Below are positions 7,863 through 16,038 of a stretch of DNA of 64,000 bases, in pieces. The stretch's first letter is position 1. Every line of letters begins with the position of its first letter. The notes under the pieces are model-generated. The model made no database searches, was not told the origin of the DNA, and saw nothing but the letters and a program-made list of their open reading frames with translations. The DNA lies in contig OZ255841.1 in NCBI GenBank assembly GCA_965277835.1, positions 744,001-808,000 on the forward strand. Reading direction: 5' to 3'. The stretch is from Arcticimaribacter sp965277835 (GTDB lineage Bacteria; Bacteroidota; Bacteroidia; Flavobacteriales; Flavobacteriaceae). The translations under genes were made by a program, and so were the position numbers.

Positions 7863-8726
7863 ATGACACAATACATGATGATATTCTCAAAAATACAATG
7901 GGCACCATCCGAAACACTATTTAAAATAGGAAGTTTTGGAATTCATTATTATAGCTTAATGTTTCTTATTGCATTTACTTTGGGTTATTACTTAATGAAA
8001 AAAATGTATACCAAAGAGGGTGTCTCAGTGCAATTTATTGAACCTTTACTTTTTTATGTTGTTATTGCTACATTACTTGGAGCTCGACTAGGAGAAGTCT
8101 TTTTTTATAATTGGGCATATTATCAAAATCATCTTATTGAGGTTTTATTACCCATTCAAGAACAAGAAAACGAAAGCCTCTTATTTGGTCTTATAAAAGG
8201 ATATGAGTTTTCTGGCTTCAGAGGATTAGCTAGTCATGGAGCTACTATTGGTATATTAATTGGTTTGTTTTTATACCAAAGAAAATATAACTACAAACCT
8301 CTTATTTGGGTTTTAGACCGTTTAGTAATTCCTGTGAGTATCGGTGCTGCTTGCGTAAGAATTGGTAATTATTTCAATTCCGAAATTGTTGGCAAATATA
8401 CTGGCACCAACTTTGGAGTTGTGTTTGCTAATCGAAATGAAATTGCACCAAGGCATCCTGCACAGTTATATGAAGCAATAGGATATATCGGTCTCTTTTT
8501 CCTTTTAAGGTATATTTATAATAATAAAATTGACCTTAAAAACGGGTACTTATTCGGTACATTCTTTGTTGTTATGTTTAGCATTCGTTTTTTAGTAGAA
8601 TTTGTAAAAGTAAGCCAAGGTGGTTTCGAAACTTATCTTCCTTTGTTTTCTACTGGACAATGGCTTAGTATTCCTATGATTCTTTTTGGGCTTTATTTTA
8701 TGTTTAAAAAAACTAAAACTATATAA
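7863..8726 (+). CDS. lgt: Prolipoprotein diacylglyceryl transferase
   Basis: Lgt moves a diacylglyceryl group from phosphatidylglycerol to the lipobox Cys of prolipoproteins at the inner membrane. The 287-residue protein is polytopic (about seven hydrophobic segments). It carries the Lgt signature region SGFRGLASHGATIGILIG, followed by RIGNYFNSEIVGKYTGTNFG and RHPAQLYEA, which hold the conserved Arg, Asn, Glu and His residues. Its clients here include the lipoproteins at 2747 and 48066. It probably belongs to the folE-cysS-yidD-lgt-yfiT cluster. Confidence 0.96.
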   Translation: MTQYMMIFSKIQWAPSETLFKIGSFGIHYYSLMFLIAFTLGYYLMKKMYTKEGVSVQFIEPLLFYVVIATLLGARLGEVFFYNWAYYQNHLIEVLLPIQEQENESLLFGLIKGYEFSGFRGLASHGATIGILIGLFLYQRKYNYKPLIWVLDRLVIPVSIGAACVRIGNYFNSEIVGKYTGTNFGVVFANRNEIAPRHPAQLYEAIGYIGLFFLLRYIYNNKIDLKNGYLFGTFFVVMFSIRFLVEFVKVSQGGFETYLPLFSTGQWLSIPMILFGLYFMFKKTKTI

Positions 8727-8735
8727 TTTATATTT

Positions 8736-9275
8736 ATGGATACCTTAGAAAAATTACGATACCCTATCGGAAATTTTAACCGAAAAGAAGAACAACCTAG
8801 TGTTGAGAAGAAAAATGAAATGATACAGTTCTTAAGAAACTTCCCCTCGCTTTTAAAAACCGAAGTCGAAAGCCTTAATGAAGAGCAACTAAAAACGCCC
8901 TATCGCCCCGAAGGTTGGACTATTGCTCAGTTAATACATCATTTGGCTGATAGTCATAGTCATGCTTATCTAAGATCCAAACACGCTTTTTTAGAATCTA
9001 CACCACAAATAAAAGGCTATGAAGAATCTGAATGGGCTGAACTCAAAGATGCAACAGATACTAATATTATACCTAGTCTTTCAATTTTAGAAGGATTGCA
9101 CCACCGATGGGCATCTTTTTTTAATTCACTTTCTCCCAACGAATTTGAACAAGAATACCTTCACTCCGAAGGGTTTAAAAAATATCCTCTACACGTCGTA
9201 CTTAGCTTATATACTTGGCATAGTAAACATCACTTAGAACATATTCGTGTATTAAAAAAAATAAAAAACTGGTAA
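8736..9275 (+). CDS. YfiT/BstA-like DinB-superfamily metal-dependent protein (putative bacillithiol transferase)
   Basis: The 179-residue product is a DinB-like four-helix-bundle protein of the YfiT/BstA type. Key histidines of the metal site are seen in GWTIAQLIHHLADSH (residues 60-74) and near the C terminus in YTWHSKHHLEHI. The N-terminal LRYPIGNF segment is also typical of YfiT. Family members are described as putative metal-dependent hydrolases or thiol S-transferases; which thiol is used here is unknown. It follows lgt by 9 bp in the same operon. Confidence 0.85.
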   Translation: MDTLEKLRYPIGNFNRKEEQPSVEKKNEMIQFLRNFPSLLKTEVESLNEEQLKTPYRPEGWTIAQLIHHLADSHSHAYLRSKHAFLESTPQIKGYEESEWAELKDATDTNIIPSLSILEGLHHRWASFFNSLSPNEFEQEYLHSEGFKKYPLHVVLSLYTWHSKHHLEHIRVLKKIKNW

Positions 9276-9373
9276 GGATATGCCAAAAAGAGTAATTATT
9301 TTTCTTAGCTAATGTCTCTGCATATTTCATTCATTTTCAAAAAATAAAATATACTTAGATTATTAAAAAAAAC

Positions 9374-9381
9374 TATATTTG
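9374..9381 (+). promoter_or_regulatory. -7 element (TATATTTG) for tRNA-Arg
   Basis: TATATTTG matches TAnnTTTG and ends 11 bp before the tRNA 5' end. No convincing TTG is seen 19-21 bp upstream. Confidence 0.5.
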
Positions 9382-9392
9382 CACCCACAAAA

Positions 9393-9466
9393 GGCCTCGT
9401 AGCATAACTGAATAGTGCACTTGATTACGGCTCAAGAGGTTGCAGGTTTGAATCCTGCCGAGGTCA
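9393..9466 (+). tRNA. tRNA-Arg (anticodon ACG)
   Basis: A 74-nt cloverleaf. Acceptor GGCCTCG pairs with CGAGGTC. The anticodon stem CTTGA/TCAAG encloses loop TTACGGC with anticodon ACG. The T arm is GCAGGTTTGAATCCTGC and the discriminator is A. CCA is not encoded. The accessory DUF262 fusion gene lies just beyond its 3' side. Confidence 0.95.
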
Positions 9467-9477
9467 CATAGTTTTAT

Positions 9478-9520
9478 AAAAAGCGTAATTCATTTTTAAT
9501 GGTTTACGCTTTTTCTTTTT
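9478..9520 (+). terminator. Rho-independent terminator after tRNA-Arg
   Basis: Stem AAAAAGCGTAA (9478-9488) pairs with TTACGCTTTTT (9504-9514), with a 15-nt loop, followed by CTTTTT. The A-run on the left also gives some function for transcripts from the right. Confidence 0.8.
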
Positions 9521-9587
9521 AATCAAGTATTATTTCATGTTTCATTAAAGTACACAAAATTTATTTATTGAATAATTTTTAAATTTT

Positions 9588-9743
9588 ATGGCTTCTAAAA
9601 AAGTGCGAAAATTAGTATTTATAGCTCCTCAAACTATGTTCTATATACGTTATTGCTATAGTTATTATTTCCAATGCAGCTTTTCATATTCACTTTGTTC
9701 CTCTCTATTCTTCGGAATAGAAGAATTTCCATTTCGGACATAA
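9588..9743 (+). pseudogene. Possible truncated 51-codon gene start beside the accessory gene (speculative)
   Basis: An ATG at 9588 opens a frame beginning MASKKVRKLVFIAPQT that runs to TAA at 9741-9743. The first ~20 codons look protein-like. From about 9660 the frame is merely antisense to the end of the DUF262 gene and becomes Ser/Cys/Phe/Tyr-rich nonsense. It could be the 5' stump of a gene cut by the insertion of the neighbour, or chance. No function can be given. The rest of the spacer 9521-9664 shows nothing else. Confidence 0.15.
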
Positions 9744-11788
9744 AAACTATCTTTTCCATCAAAAGTAGCAAAAACAGGTTTTCCGCTTTTTAGGATTTTT
9801 ACTTTGCAAATTGTCTTACCATTCATTGTCGGAAATGTAACCTTAAGATACATCTCAAAACTTGAACCTAAATATTTTTTTATGATATTTCGCAAATGCA
9901 ATTCAAATCCGTCAATATTTTTTTTAGATAAAGTATCAATGTCTTTTTCAAGTCCTAACACGTTTCCATCATCGTCAATCCCTATGATTAAATTTCCACC
10001 TTCGCTATTCAAAAATGCTGATATAGTTTTTGCGATAATATGCTCTAATTTTTTATTAACGACATTTTGTCTCAAATCATAACGCAGACTTGATTTCATT
10101 TCTAACTTTTCATTTTCCCCTATTAAGATTAACTTTTTTAATTCTGTATCTTCAACACCTTCACTATTTTTTAGGTCAATTCGATTTTTTAATGCTTCAT
10201 AAATTGCAGCTGAACGCTTCTCTAAAAACACAGAATAATCATCGCTATGGATTCCAAAATCATCGATATTATCAATCAAGTGTGATTTTATAGATTTAGT
10301 CAAGTTATGATTCTCATCCATAAAATCTTGAATATAAATTGACGGTGCTTTTGCTTTAATTTTACGCTTGTTTAAGGAGTCACTAACTAAAGTTATATTT
10401 ACAATACTATTCTCGTTTTCTATTCCTTTTTTTCTTAAATAAGATTTTGGGAAAAAGTGATGATAATTTTTACTGTTAGCCGCCTTTAACCATGAATTAT
10501 CAAGAATAACTTTCCCGTTGTTTTGAAAATCTTTTGGTTCGTAGTATGCTAAAAGACAAAGTACAGCTTTACAATAGCTACTTCCAGCACTAAAATTCGT
10601 GTTAATTAAATCTTCTGGCGAGTTTAAAACAACTTTCATTTCATCATACTTTGGTCTTTCTTCTTTTATAATTTTGTCGATTCTCTTTATATCTTGAGCA
10701 AGTTTAGATTCGGTTGAACTCGAATATCTGTATGAGAGTGATACCCTCCAAAAAAACTCTTCTAAATATTTAATTTGCTCTCTTTTTGGGTTCTCTTTTT
10801 GATAATAAAAAAAATAGCTAAAAGGAACTAAAAGTGCATCATAAGGTAAAAGTGTTGATACTGGTATCCTGTAAACAGAACGAAAATAATCTATACTGTC
10901 TTTTAAGGCAGAAATAACATCTTCCCAAATATCAATTATTCTTTGTTTATCTAATTTTAAAACAACCTTTCTTTTGCACTCTTTATTCTCACTTAAAATT
11001 AAACCTAATACATTTAAAATCACACTGCTTGAAATAGTATTGTATTTATTAATACTCTCAAGTTCTTCAAGCAATTTTTTAAATCTGTCTTCCATGTCAA
11101 AATTTTGCTCCTCGTCATAAGTTTTTGCAGACATAATTTCAAACAGTGTCAAAGTCTCTCCGCCCGTATTTATACGAGTAAAAACCTCTATTGCTGAATC
11201 TATATCTTCTTTACGAAGAACGACAGTTGAAAAATCGTATGTTAAAAATGTTTGCGAATACTGATGAATTTTCTTGAATTGTTTATCTGAATAACGATCT
11301 TTTATTTCGAGAAGATTATCATTGAAATTTAACACTTCGTTTAGTGTTATAAAAAGACCTTTAGGTTTTTCTGAAACTATAATTTGTTCATCATTATTAT
11401 CAATACATTCCTCTAAATCAACAAATATTAAATCATAATTAGTGACTTTTTTTTCTCCTTCTTTTTGGATTGAAGCCCCCAAAAACGCTGCATACAAAGA
11501 TGTAATTCGTTGTTGTCCATCTAATACGTATTGAACTTTTATACCATCTGGCACAGGTGGCAACTCGAGGTTTCCAATGTTTTTTATATCGTTTAATCGC
11601 TCGTTTGTTTCCCACAAAATAAATGTTCCAATCGGGTAACCTTTTAAGATGCTATCTAAAAGTTTTGCTGTTTTCTCAATATTCCACACAAAATTCCGTT
11701 GAAATTTCGGGATTTTAATTTGCCCTTTTTGGATTTCGGATATCAAATCCGTATATTTTTTTGAATCTGGTTTTGGTTGTTTATTCAT
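9665..11788 (-). CDS. DUF262-HNH-AlbA_2 fusion protein, candidate defence nuclease
   Basis: The 707-residue protein combines modules seen in defence systems. Residues ~10-330 are a DUF262 (GmrS/DndB-like ParB-fold NTPase) domain with IPKFQRNFVW (26-35), DGQQR (90-94) and VFTRINTGG (202-210). Residues ~435-490 look like the HNH-type DUF1524 nuclease of GmrSD proteins, with HH at 443-444 and N at 473. Residues ~555-700 are an AlbA_2 (Schlafen-associated) domain, with EMKSS, FLNSEGGNLIIGIDDDG and FYVRNGNSS. DUF262-HNH proteins such as GmrSD and SspE attack modified or phosphorothioated-context DNA; the AlbA_2 tail would add nucleic-acid binding. It stands alone between tRNA-Arg and a core operon. 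The target is unknown. Confidence 0.8.
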   Translation of the reverse strand: MNKQPKPDSKKYTDLISEIQKGQIKIPKFQRNFVWNIEKTAKLLDSILKGYPIGTFILWETNERLNDIKNIGNLELPPVPDGIKVQYVLDGQQRITSLYAAFLGASIQKEGEKKVTNYDLIFVDLEECIDNNDEQIIVSEKPKGLFITLNEVLNFNDNLLEIKDRYSDKQFKKIHQYSQTFLTYDFSTVVLRKEDIDSAIEVFTRINTGGETLTLFEIMSAKTYDEEQNFDMEDRFKKLLEELESINKYNTISSSVILNVLGLILSENKECKRKVVLKLDKQRIIDIWEDVISALKDSIDYFRSVYRIPVSTLLPYDALLVPFSYFFYYQKENPKREQIKYLEEFFWRVSLSYRYSSSTESKLAQDIKRIDKIIKEERPKYDEMKVVLNSPEDLINTNFSAGSSYCKAVLCLLAYYEPKDFQNNGKVILDNSWLKAANSKNYHHFFPKSYLRKKGIENENSIVNITLVSDSLNKRKIKAKAPSIYIQDFMDENHNLTKSIKSHLIDNIDDFGIHSDDYSVFLEKRSAAIYEALKNRIDLKNSEGVEDTELKKLILIGENEKLEMKSSLRYDLRQNVVNKKLEHIIAKTISAFLNSEGGNLIIGIDDDGNVLGLEKDIDTLSKKNIDGFELHLRNIIKKYLGSSFEMYLKVTFPTMNGKTICKVKILKSGKPVFATFDGKDSFYVRNGNSSIPKNREEQSEYEKLHWK

Positions 11789-11969
11789 TCTGTCTAACTT
11801 TTGTTTTATTACTTCTCTTTAATTATGAATAACGCTTAATTAAATTCTGAACGTTACCAAGTTCCATTGAGTTTTACCCTTACCTTCCACTCTTTGCAAT
11901 TACTCATCAGCAAAATTTTACGAAACTAGCAACAAGGTTACTGAAACCAGTGTTATAATTAAGAAACAA
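11789..11969. other. Spacer upstream of the DUF262 gene, no gene seen
   Basis: This 181-bp stretch separates two minus-strand genes. It contains a weak inverted pair TAACG...CGTTA (about 11829-11856) and no open frame of note. No copy of the tRNA-Arg 3' end is visible, so no attachment site can be shown. Confidence 0.4.
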
Positions 11970-12455
11970 CTACTTTATAAAACGAGAGTGCCAGCTTTGA
12001 TTTGCAGATACTTCCCAATGCGTTTTATACTCCGCTTTGCTAGTAACTAAGTTATTAAAAACTATAGTCTCAGGGGTTATTTCTCTCTTCTTTGCCATAG
12101 ATCGAAATTCTTTGAGAGGTGTATATAAAAAGTCAGACCCTTTCTTGTGCGTAACATTCATTTTATCGAGCAAATCAATTTTGTATTGCTGCTCTAAACT
12201 CTGAATAAACCTAACTGATGAGTCTATAGAGCACCCTGTTGCTTCTTGTGCTTCTCCGTCAAGTCCAATGACAATAAACCTATCATATGGCATTTCATAC
12301 GAAGTAATAAGGGCTGTCCCATGGGCTGTCCAATTTTTCAGAAAGTTTTCGAGTGTTGAAATTATTTCTTGTTTCGTGTCGGGCGTAAAAGGATGAGAAG
12401 ATTGGTAAATCCAAACACGAGCATGGTCAGGTAATTCTTTAAAAGGCACTAACAT
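11970..12455 (-). CDS. Conserved hypothetical protein of the amiC-mlaD-FeS operon
   Basis: The 161-residue protein starts MLVPFKELPDHARVWIYQSS and contains GTALITSYEMPYDRFIVIGLDGEAQ and TGCSIDSSVRFIQSL. I recognise it only as a conserved Bacteroidetes protein that is often mislabelled ABC transporter ATPase; no Walker motif is visible. It is soluble, with no signal peptide. It starts 3 bp after the CCG-domain Fe-S gene, so it is the last gene of that operon and may act with it. The catalytic role, if any, is unknown; the Cys-Ser-Ile-Asp segment is the most motif-like part. Confidence 0.7.
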   Translation of the reverse strand: MLVPFKELPDHARVWIYQSSHPFTPDTKQEIISTLENFLKNWTAHGTALITSYEMPYDRFIVIGLDGEAQEATGCSIDSSVRFIQSLEQQYKIDLLDKMNVTHKKGSDFLYTPLKEFRSMAKKREITPETIVFNNLVTSKAEYKTHWEVSANQSWHSRFIK

Positions 12456-12458
12456 AAA

Positions 12459-13235
12459 TCAAATATTTTTTGCGTTTATAATTAACTCGGCTATATCCAA
12501 TACTGGTACTTCTTTCTCCTTAGACTTAACGCCATCGGTTAACATAATATTACAAAAGGGGCAACCTGCTGCAATGATTTCGGGTTTAGTTTCAAGAGCC
12601 TGTTCTGTCCGTTCAGTGTTTATGTTTTTAATACCTTTTTCTGGTTCTTTGAACATTTGTGCACCTCCTGCCCCACAACATAACCCTCTCGATTTACAGC
12701 TTTTCATTTCGACAAGATCTGCATCTAATTTTTTAATCAATTCTCTTGGAGCTTCATATACATCGTTTGCACGACCTAGATAACAAGGGTCATGAAACGT
12801 TATTCTTTTACCTTTATAATATCCTTTCTCAATAGTCAATTTACCATTTTGCAACAGCTCTTTTAACAGTTGAGTGTGATGCACAACTTCATAAGACCCC
12901 CCAAGTTCGGGATATTCATTCTTTAGGGTATTAAAACAATGCGGACAAGTCGTTACAATTCTTTTTACTCCATAACCATTAAGTACCTCAATATTAGCTA
13001 GTGCCTGCATCTGAAACAAAAATTCGTTACCAGAACGTTTTGCAGGATCACCTGTGCAGCTCTCTTCGGCTCCCAATACAGCATAAGAAACTCCTGCACT
13101 ATGAAGTAATTTTACAAAAGCCTTAGTAATTTTCTTTGCTCTATCATCAAAACTTCCAGCACAACCAACCCAAAATAAAATTTCTGGAATTTTACCTTCA
13201 GCTGTAAGCTCTGCAAGTGTTGGTACTTTAATCAT
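12459..13235 (-). CDS. CCG-domain (Fe-S)-binding oxidoreductase subunit (HdrB/GlcF/LutA-like)
   Basis: The 258-residue soluble protein has two CCG-type cysteine clusters as in HdrB, GlcF and LutA. The first comprises C25, C60 and CPHC (97-100). The second comprises C151 (HDPCYLG), C180, CCG (186-188) and CPFC (225-228). Such domains bind iron-sulfur centres and receive electrons in disulfide- or hydroxyacid-linked redox chains. The membrane [4Fe-4S] protein at 13711 is the likely partner, with the HAD gene between them. Substrate and electron acceptor cannot be read from sequence. Confidence 0.88.
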   Translation of the reverse strand: MIKVPTLAELTAEGKIPEILFWVGCAGSFDDRAKKITKAFVKLLHSAGVSYAVLGAEESCTGDPAKRSGNEFLFQMQALANIEVLNGYGVKRIVTTCPHCFNTLKNEYPELGGSYEVVHHTQLLKELLQNGKLTIEKGYYKGKRITFHDPCYLGRANDVYEAPRELIKKLDADLVEMKSCKSRGLCCGAGGAQMFKEPEKGIKNINTERTEQALETKPEIIAAGCPFCNIMLTDGVKSKEKEVPVLDIAELIINAKNI

Positions 13236-13246
13236 GGTTGTTTTAG

Positions 13247-13693
13247 TTATTGATTGTTTTCATCATCAAAAACCTGAATAGTAACTTCTTTCTCTATTAA
13301 CTGAGTAAATTTACCTCTATATCGAGTTGCTTTTACTAAATGATTGTCAATCCAATGATAATTTCCTCCTCTTGGTTTGCCCATCAATAAACTATGGTAC
13401 TTAAAACCATTCGCTTTAAGCCAAGCTTCTGTAACCTCTCTATTAGCTTCAACTCTAGACGTGAAAAAGCAAATTAAATGACCTTCATCATACCAACGAT
13501 TGCACGTCTCTAATGCATCGGGGTATAACTCTGCTGTTGCCATTCGTTCGGGTTCTTCATTTGGAATATCATCGCAAATGGTTCCGTCAATATCAATAAG
13601 GTAGTTCTTAATACCTTCAGGTAAAACGGGGCTTATTAATTCTCCATTTTCAACTTTCTTGTGTAAATAATCTTCTGCTTCTTCTTTGTGCAT
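13247..13693 (-). CDS. HAD-superfamily phosphatase-like protein
   Basis: From ATG at 13693 the product is 148 residues. An upstream TTG at 13729 would add 12 residues but overlaps the preceding gene, so I prefer the ATG. The HAD catalytic motif I is LIDIDGTICDD (Asp34 and Asp36 as nucleophile and acid/base) and motif II is the FTS segment. The later MGKPRGGNYHWIDNH region probably supplies the motif III Lys and acidic residues. Short HADs of this form dephosphorylate small phosphorylated molecules; the substrate is unknown. It sits inside an Fe-S protein operon, 17 bp after the upstream stop. Confidence 0.8.
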   Translation of the reverse strand: MHKEEAEDYLHKKVENGELISPVLPEGIKNYLIDIDGTICDDIPNEEPERMATAELYPDALETCNRWYDEGHLICFFTSRVEANREVTEAWLKANGFKYHSLLMGKPRGGNYHWIDNHLVKATRYRGKFTQLIEKEVTIQVFDDENNQ

Positions 13694-13710
13694 GCGTTTA
13701 AATTTTAAGT

Positions 13711-15054
13711 TTATATATTTTGAAACCAATTCGTCCTTTCATGTTGGTTAAAAGGCCAAGGAGCTCCGTTATTTTCAATGTTACTCATCATATTATTAAG
13801 TTCGGAAGGGGCTGCAGATTCTTCCATAACCAAATACTGTCTCATACTCATAATAATAGAAAGGGGATCAATATCTATAGGACAAGCCTCAGTGCAGGCG
13901 TTACATGTAGTACAAGCCCATAGTTCTTCCTTAGTAATATAATTATCAAGTAGCTGCTTGCCGTCAGAGACGAAAACCCCTTTATTTTTTCGAATATTAT
14001 TTCCAACCTCAGTCAATCTATCACGTGTATCCATCATAATCTTTCGAGGAGACAATAATTTTCCTGTTTGATTAGCTGGGCACTCACTAGTGCAACGTCC
14101 ACACTCCGTGCACGTATATGCGTTTAATAGTTGAATCCTATTCAAATCCGTTACATCAGAGGCACCAAACTTATCAGGTTCACCAGATGTGTTTTCTAGA
14201 GCTATATCAGCTTCTAGTGTTGGGTCGAGCATCATTTTAACTTCTTGAGTAACTATGCTGTTATTTAAAAACTTGCCTTTAGCATTCAGATTTGCAAAAT
14301 AGGTGTTTGGAAAAGCTAAAAGTATATGCAAATGCTTAGAGTAATACAAATAATTTAAAAACACAAAAATCCCAATAATATGTGCCCACCATACGGTTCT
14401 TTCAATAAGAACAACGGACTCTAAAGACATACCATTAAATATAGGTGATAGATATTGGCTCACAGGAAAAAAACCTGCGCGTTGATAACCCTCAAGTTCA
14501 GGGAAATTATTTTGAATATAAAAATCTGCGCCATTCATTGTCAAAAAAAGACACATCAAAATCATTTCAAAATATAAAATTAAATCGGCATCTAGTTTTG
14601 GCCAACCCTTCATTTCTCCCTTCCAAAAACGCTTAACGCGAATAATATTTCTTCGAACCCAAAAAACAGTTACTGCAATCAAAACTAAAAATGCAAGGAA
14701 CTCAAAAGAAGCTATTAAAATATTATATGTTTCCCCTAAATAAGGAGCAAATATTCTATGTGTCCCAAAAATACCATCTATAACAATTTCGAGTAACTCA
14801 ATATTTATAATCAAAAAACCTATATAAACTATAATATGGAGCAATCCTGCTATCGGTCGATTTACCATCTTAGACTGACCCAATGCAACGCGAAACATAT
14901 TCATCCTTCGTTCAGAAGGTTTGTCGAAACGGTCAATCGGTTTGCCTAAATAAATATTCTGCTTAATTTTTAAAATGTTTTTACCAAAAAGAGTGATTGA
15001 TATAATTAACAATATAACAAACACAAAATTGGGTAAAAACTCTAAAATCATCAT
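13711..15054 (-). CDS. Membrane-bound 2x[4Fe-4S] ferredoxin-type protein (HdrC/NarI-like)
   Basis: The 447-residue protein has about five transmembrane helices (roughly 7-25, 68-90, 112-133, 158-175, 222-238), with conserved-looking His at 73, 225, 241 and 243 that could ligate heme b. The soluble C-terminal half carries two ferredoxin cluster motifs: C315-x2-C318-x2-C321-x3-C325 and C381-x2-C384-x2-C387-x3-C391. This architecture suits an electron-transfer subunit between the quinone pool and the CCG protein encoded two genes downstream. It starts 3 bp after mlaD. The start is at the first of two tandem ATGs. Confidence 0.87.
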   Translation of the reverse strand: MMILEFLPNFVFVILLIISITLFGKNILKIKQNIYLGKPIDRFDKPSERRMNMFRVALGQSKMVNRPIAGLLHIIVYIGFLIINIELLEIVIDGIFGTHRIFAPYLGETYNILIASFEFLAFLVLIAVTVFWVRRNIIRVKRFWKGEMKGWPKLDADLILYFEMILMCLFLTMNGADFYIQNNFPELEGYQRAGFFPVSQYLSPIFNGMSLESVVLIERTVWWAHIIGIFVFLNYLYYSKHLHILLAFPNTYFANLNAKGKFLNNSIVTQEVKMMLDPTLEADIALENTSGEPDKFGASDVTDLNRIQLLNAYTCTECGRCTSECPANQTGKLLSPRKIMMDTRDRLTEVGNNIRKNKGVFVSDGKQLLDNYITKEELWACTTCNACTEACPIDIDPLSIIMSMRQYLVMEESAAPSELNNMMSNIENNGAPWPFNQHERTNWFQNI

Positions 15055-15057
15055 AGA

Positions 15058-16005
15058 TTATTCTTCATTCTCAGGTTCAGGTTTATACGGTTTTTCTTTT
15101 TTACCAAAAAGAGAAAAATGAACATATCGCTTAGGGTGTTCTTTTAAATCTTTAACTAGTAATTCTACTTCTTTTGTACTATTCACAAGATTATTATAAA
15201 GAGCCTCATCTTTTAGCAATTTCCCCATGCTTCCTTCTCCGCTTTCAATTGAAGTTAAAACCTTATTTAACTTAACCGCAACTATTTCAAATTCATTAAT
15301 CATTTGCTTAACATTAGTTGTTGCAAGAGAATCAGAAACTTTATTTAAATTATCCGAGATGTTTGCTATGTTCTCAAAGGATTTATTAATGTTACCTTTT
15401 TGGTTAGTTAAAATTTTTGACAACGACTGCGAAGCAGAATTTAAATTGTCAACAGTAACGGAAACCCCTATTAAGGCTTTGTTCAGTTCTTTCTGAGCCT
15501 TATCATCCATAATATTATTTAGAGAAGAAAAAAGTATATCCGCATTAGTTAATAAAGCTTCCAATTTTACTTGCAGAGTTATAATTTCTTCGCCAATAAC
15601 ATCAGTAAAGCCAGGCTTTACTCTAGACAAAAGTGTGTCTCCAGTTTGCACTACAGTATTATCATAAACTGGAATAACAGCAATTGACTTACCTCCTATA
15701 AGTCCAGCTTCATATAATTCTGCCATACTATTCTTTGAAAACTCAAGATCGCTCCTTACAGTAAAAGAAACTAAAATTTTGTCAGTCCCCGATAAAAAGT
15801 CAATGTTAGTTACTTTCCCAATAGTAAGCCCATTGACAGTAACCTTGGTGCCCGAATGAAGCCCTTCAACTTGATTATATATGGTATATAATTTATTTTC
15901 ACTTTTAAATAATGATGTTCCATCAAGGAAGTTATACCCAATTAAAAACAAAAATATTCCTCCAAAAACAAATAAAACCGCTTTAATCTCTTTTGACAAT
16001 TTCAT
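15058..16005 (-). CDS. MlaD-family MCE lipid-transport protein
   Basis: MCE proteins bind phospholipid and bridge inner and outer membranes. The 315-residue product has one N-terminal membrane anchor (~9-26). An MCE domain follows at about 38-115, with the typical GLHSGTKVTVNGLTIGKVTNI segment split by the hairpin, and then a long helical region (~150-290) that could form a tunnel or coiled coil. No MlaE permease or MlaF ATPase gene is adjacent; it sits between amiC (33 bp upstream) and the Fe-S gene (3 bp downstream). The specific lipid cargo is unknown. Confidence 0.88.
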   Translation of the reverse strand: MKLSKEIKAVLFVFGGIFLFLIGYNFLDGTSLFKSENKLYTIYNQVEGLHSGTKVTVNGLTIGKVTNIDFLSGTDKILVSFTVRSDLEFSKNSMAELYEAGLIGGKSIAVIPVYDNTVVQTGDTLLSRVKPGFTDVIGEEIITLQVKLEALLTNADILFSSLNNIMDDKAQKELNKALIGVSVTVDNLNSASQSLSKILTNQKGNINKSFENIANISDNLNKVSDSLATTNVKQMINEFEIVAVKLNKVLTSIESGEGSMGKLLKDEALYNNLVNSTKEVELLVKDLKEHPKRYVHFSLFGKKEKPYKPEPENEE

Positions 16006-16038
16006 ATACTAACTCCTTTTATTCAAAAATAGCAATAA

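Noticed and set aside
13694..13729. Longer HAD protein starting at TTG 13729
   Set aside because: It would overlap the upstream Fe-S gene and adds unconserved-looking residues; ATG at 13693 fits better.
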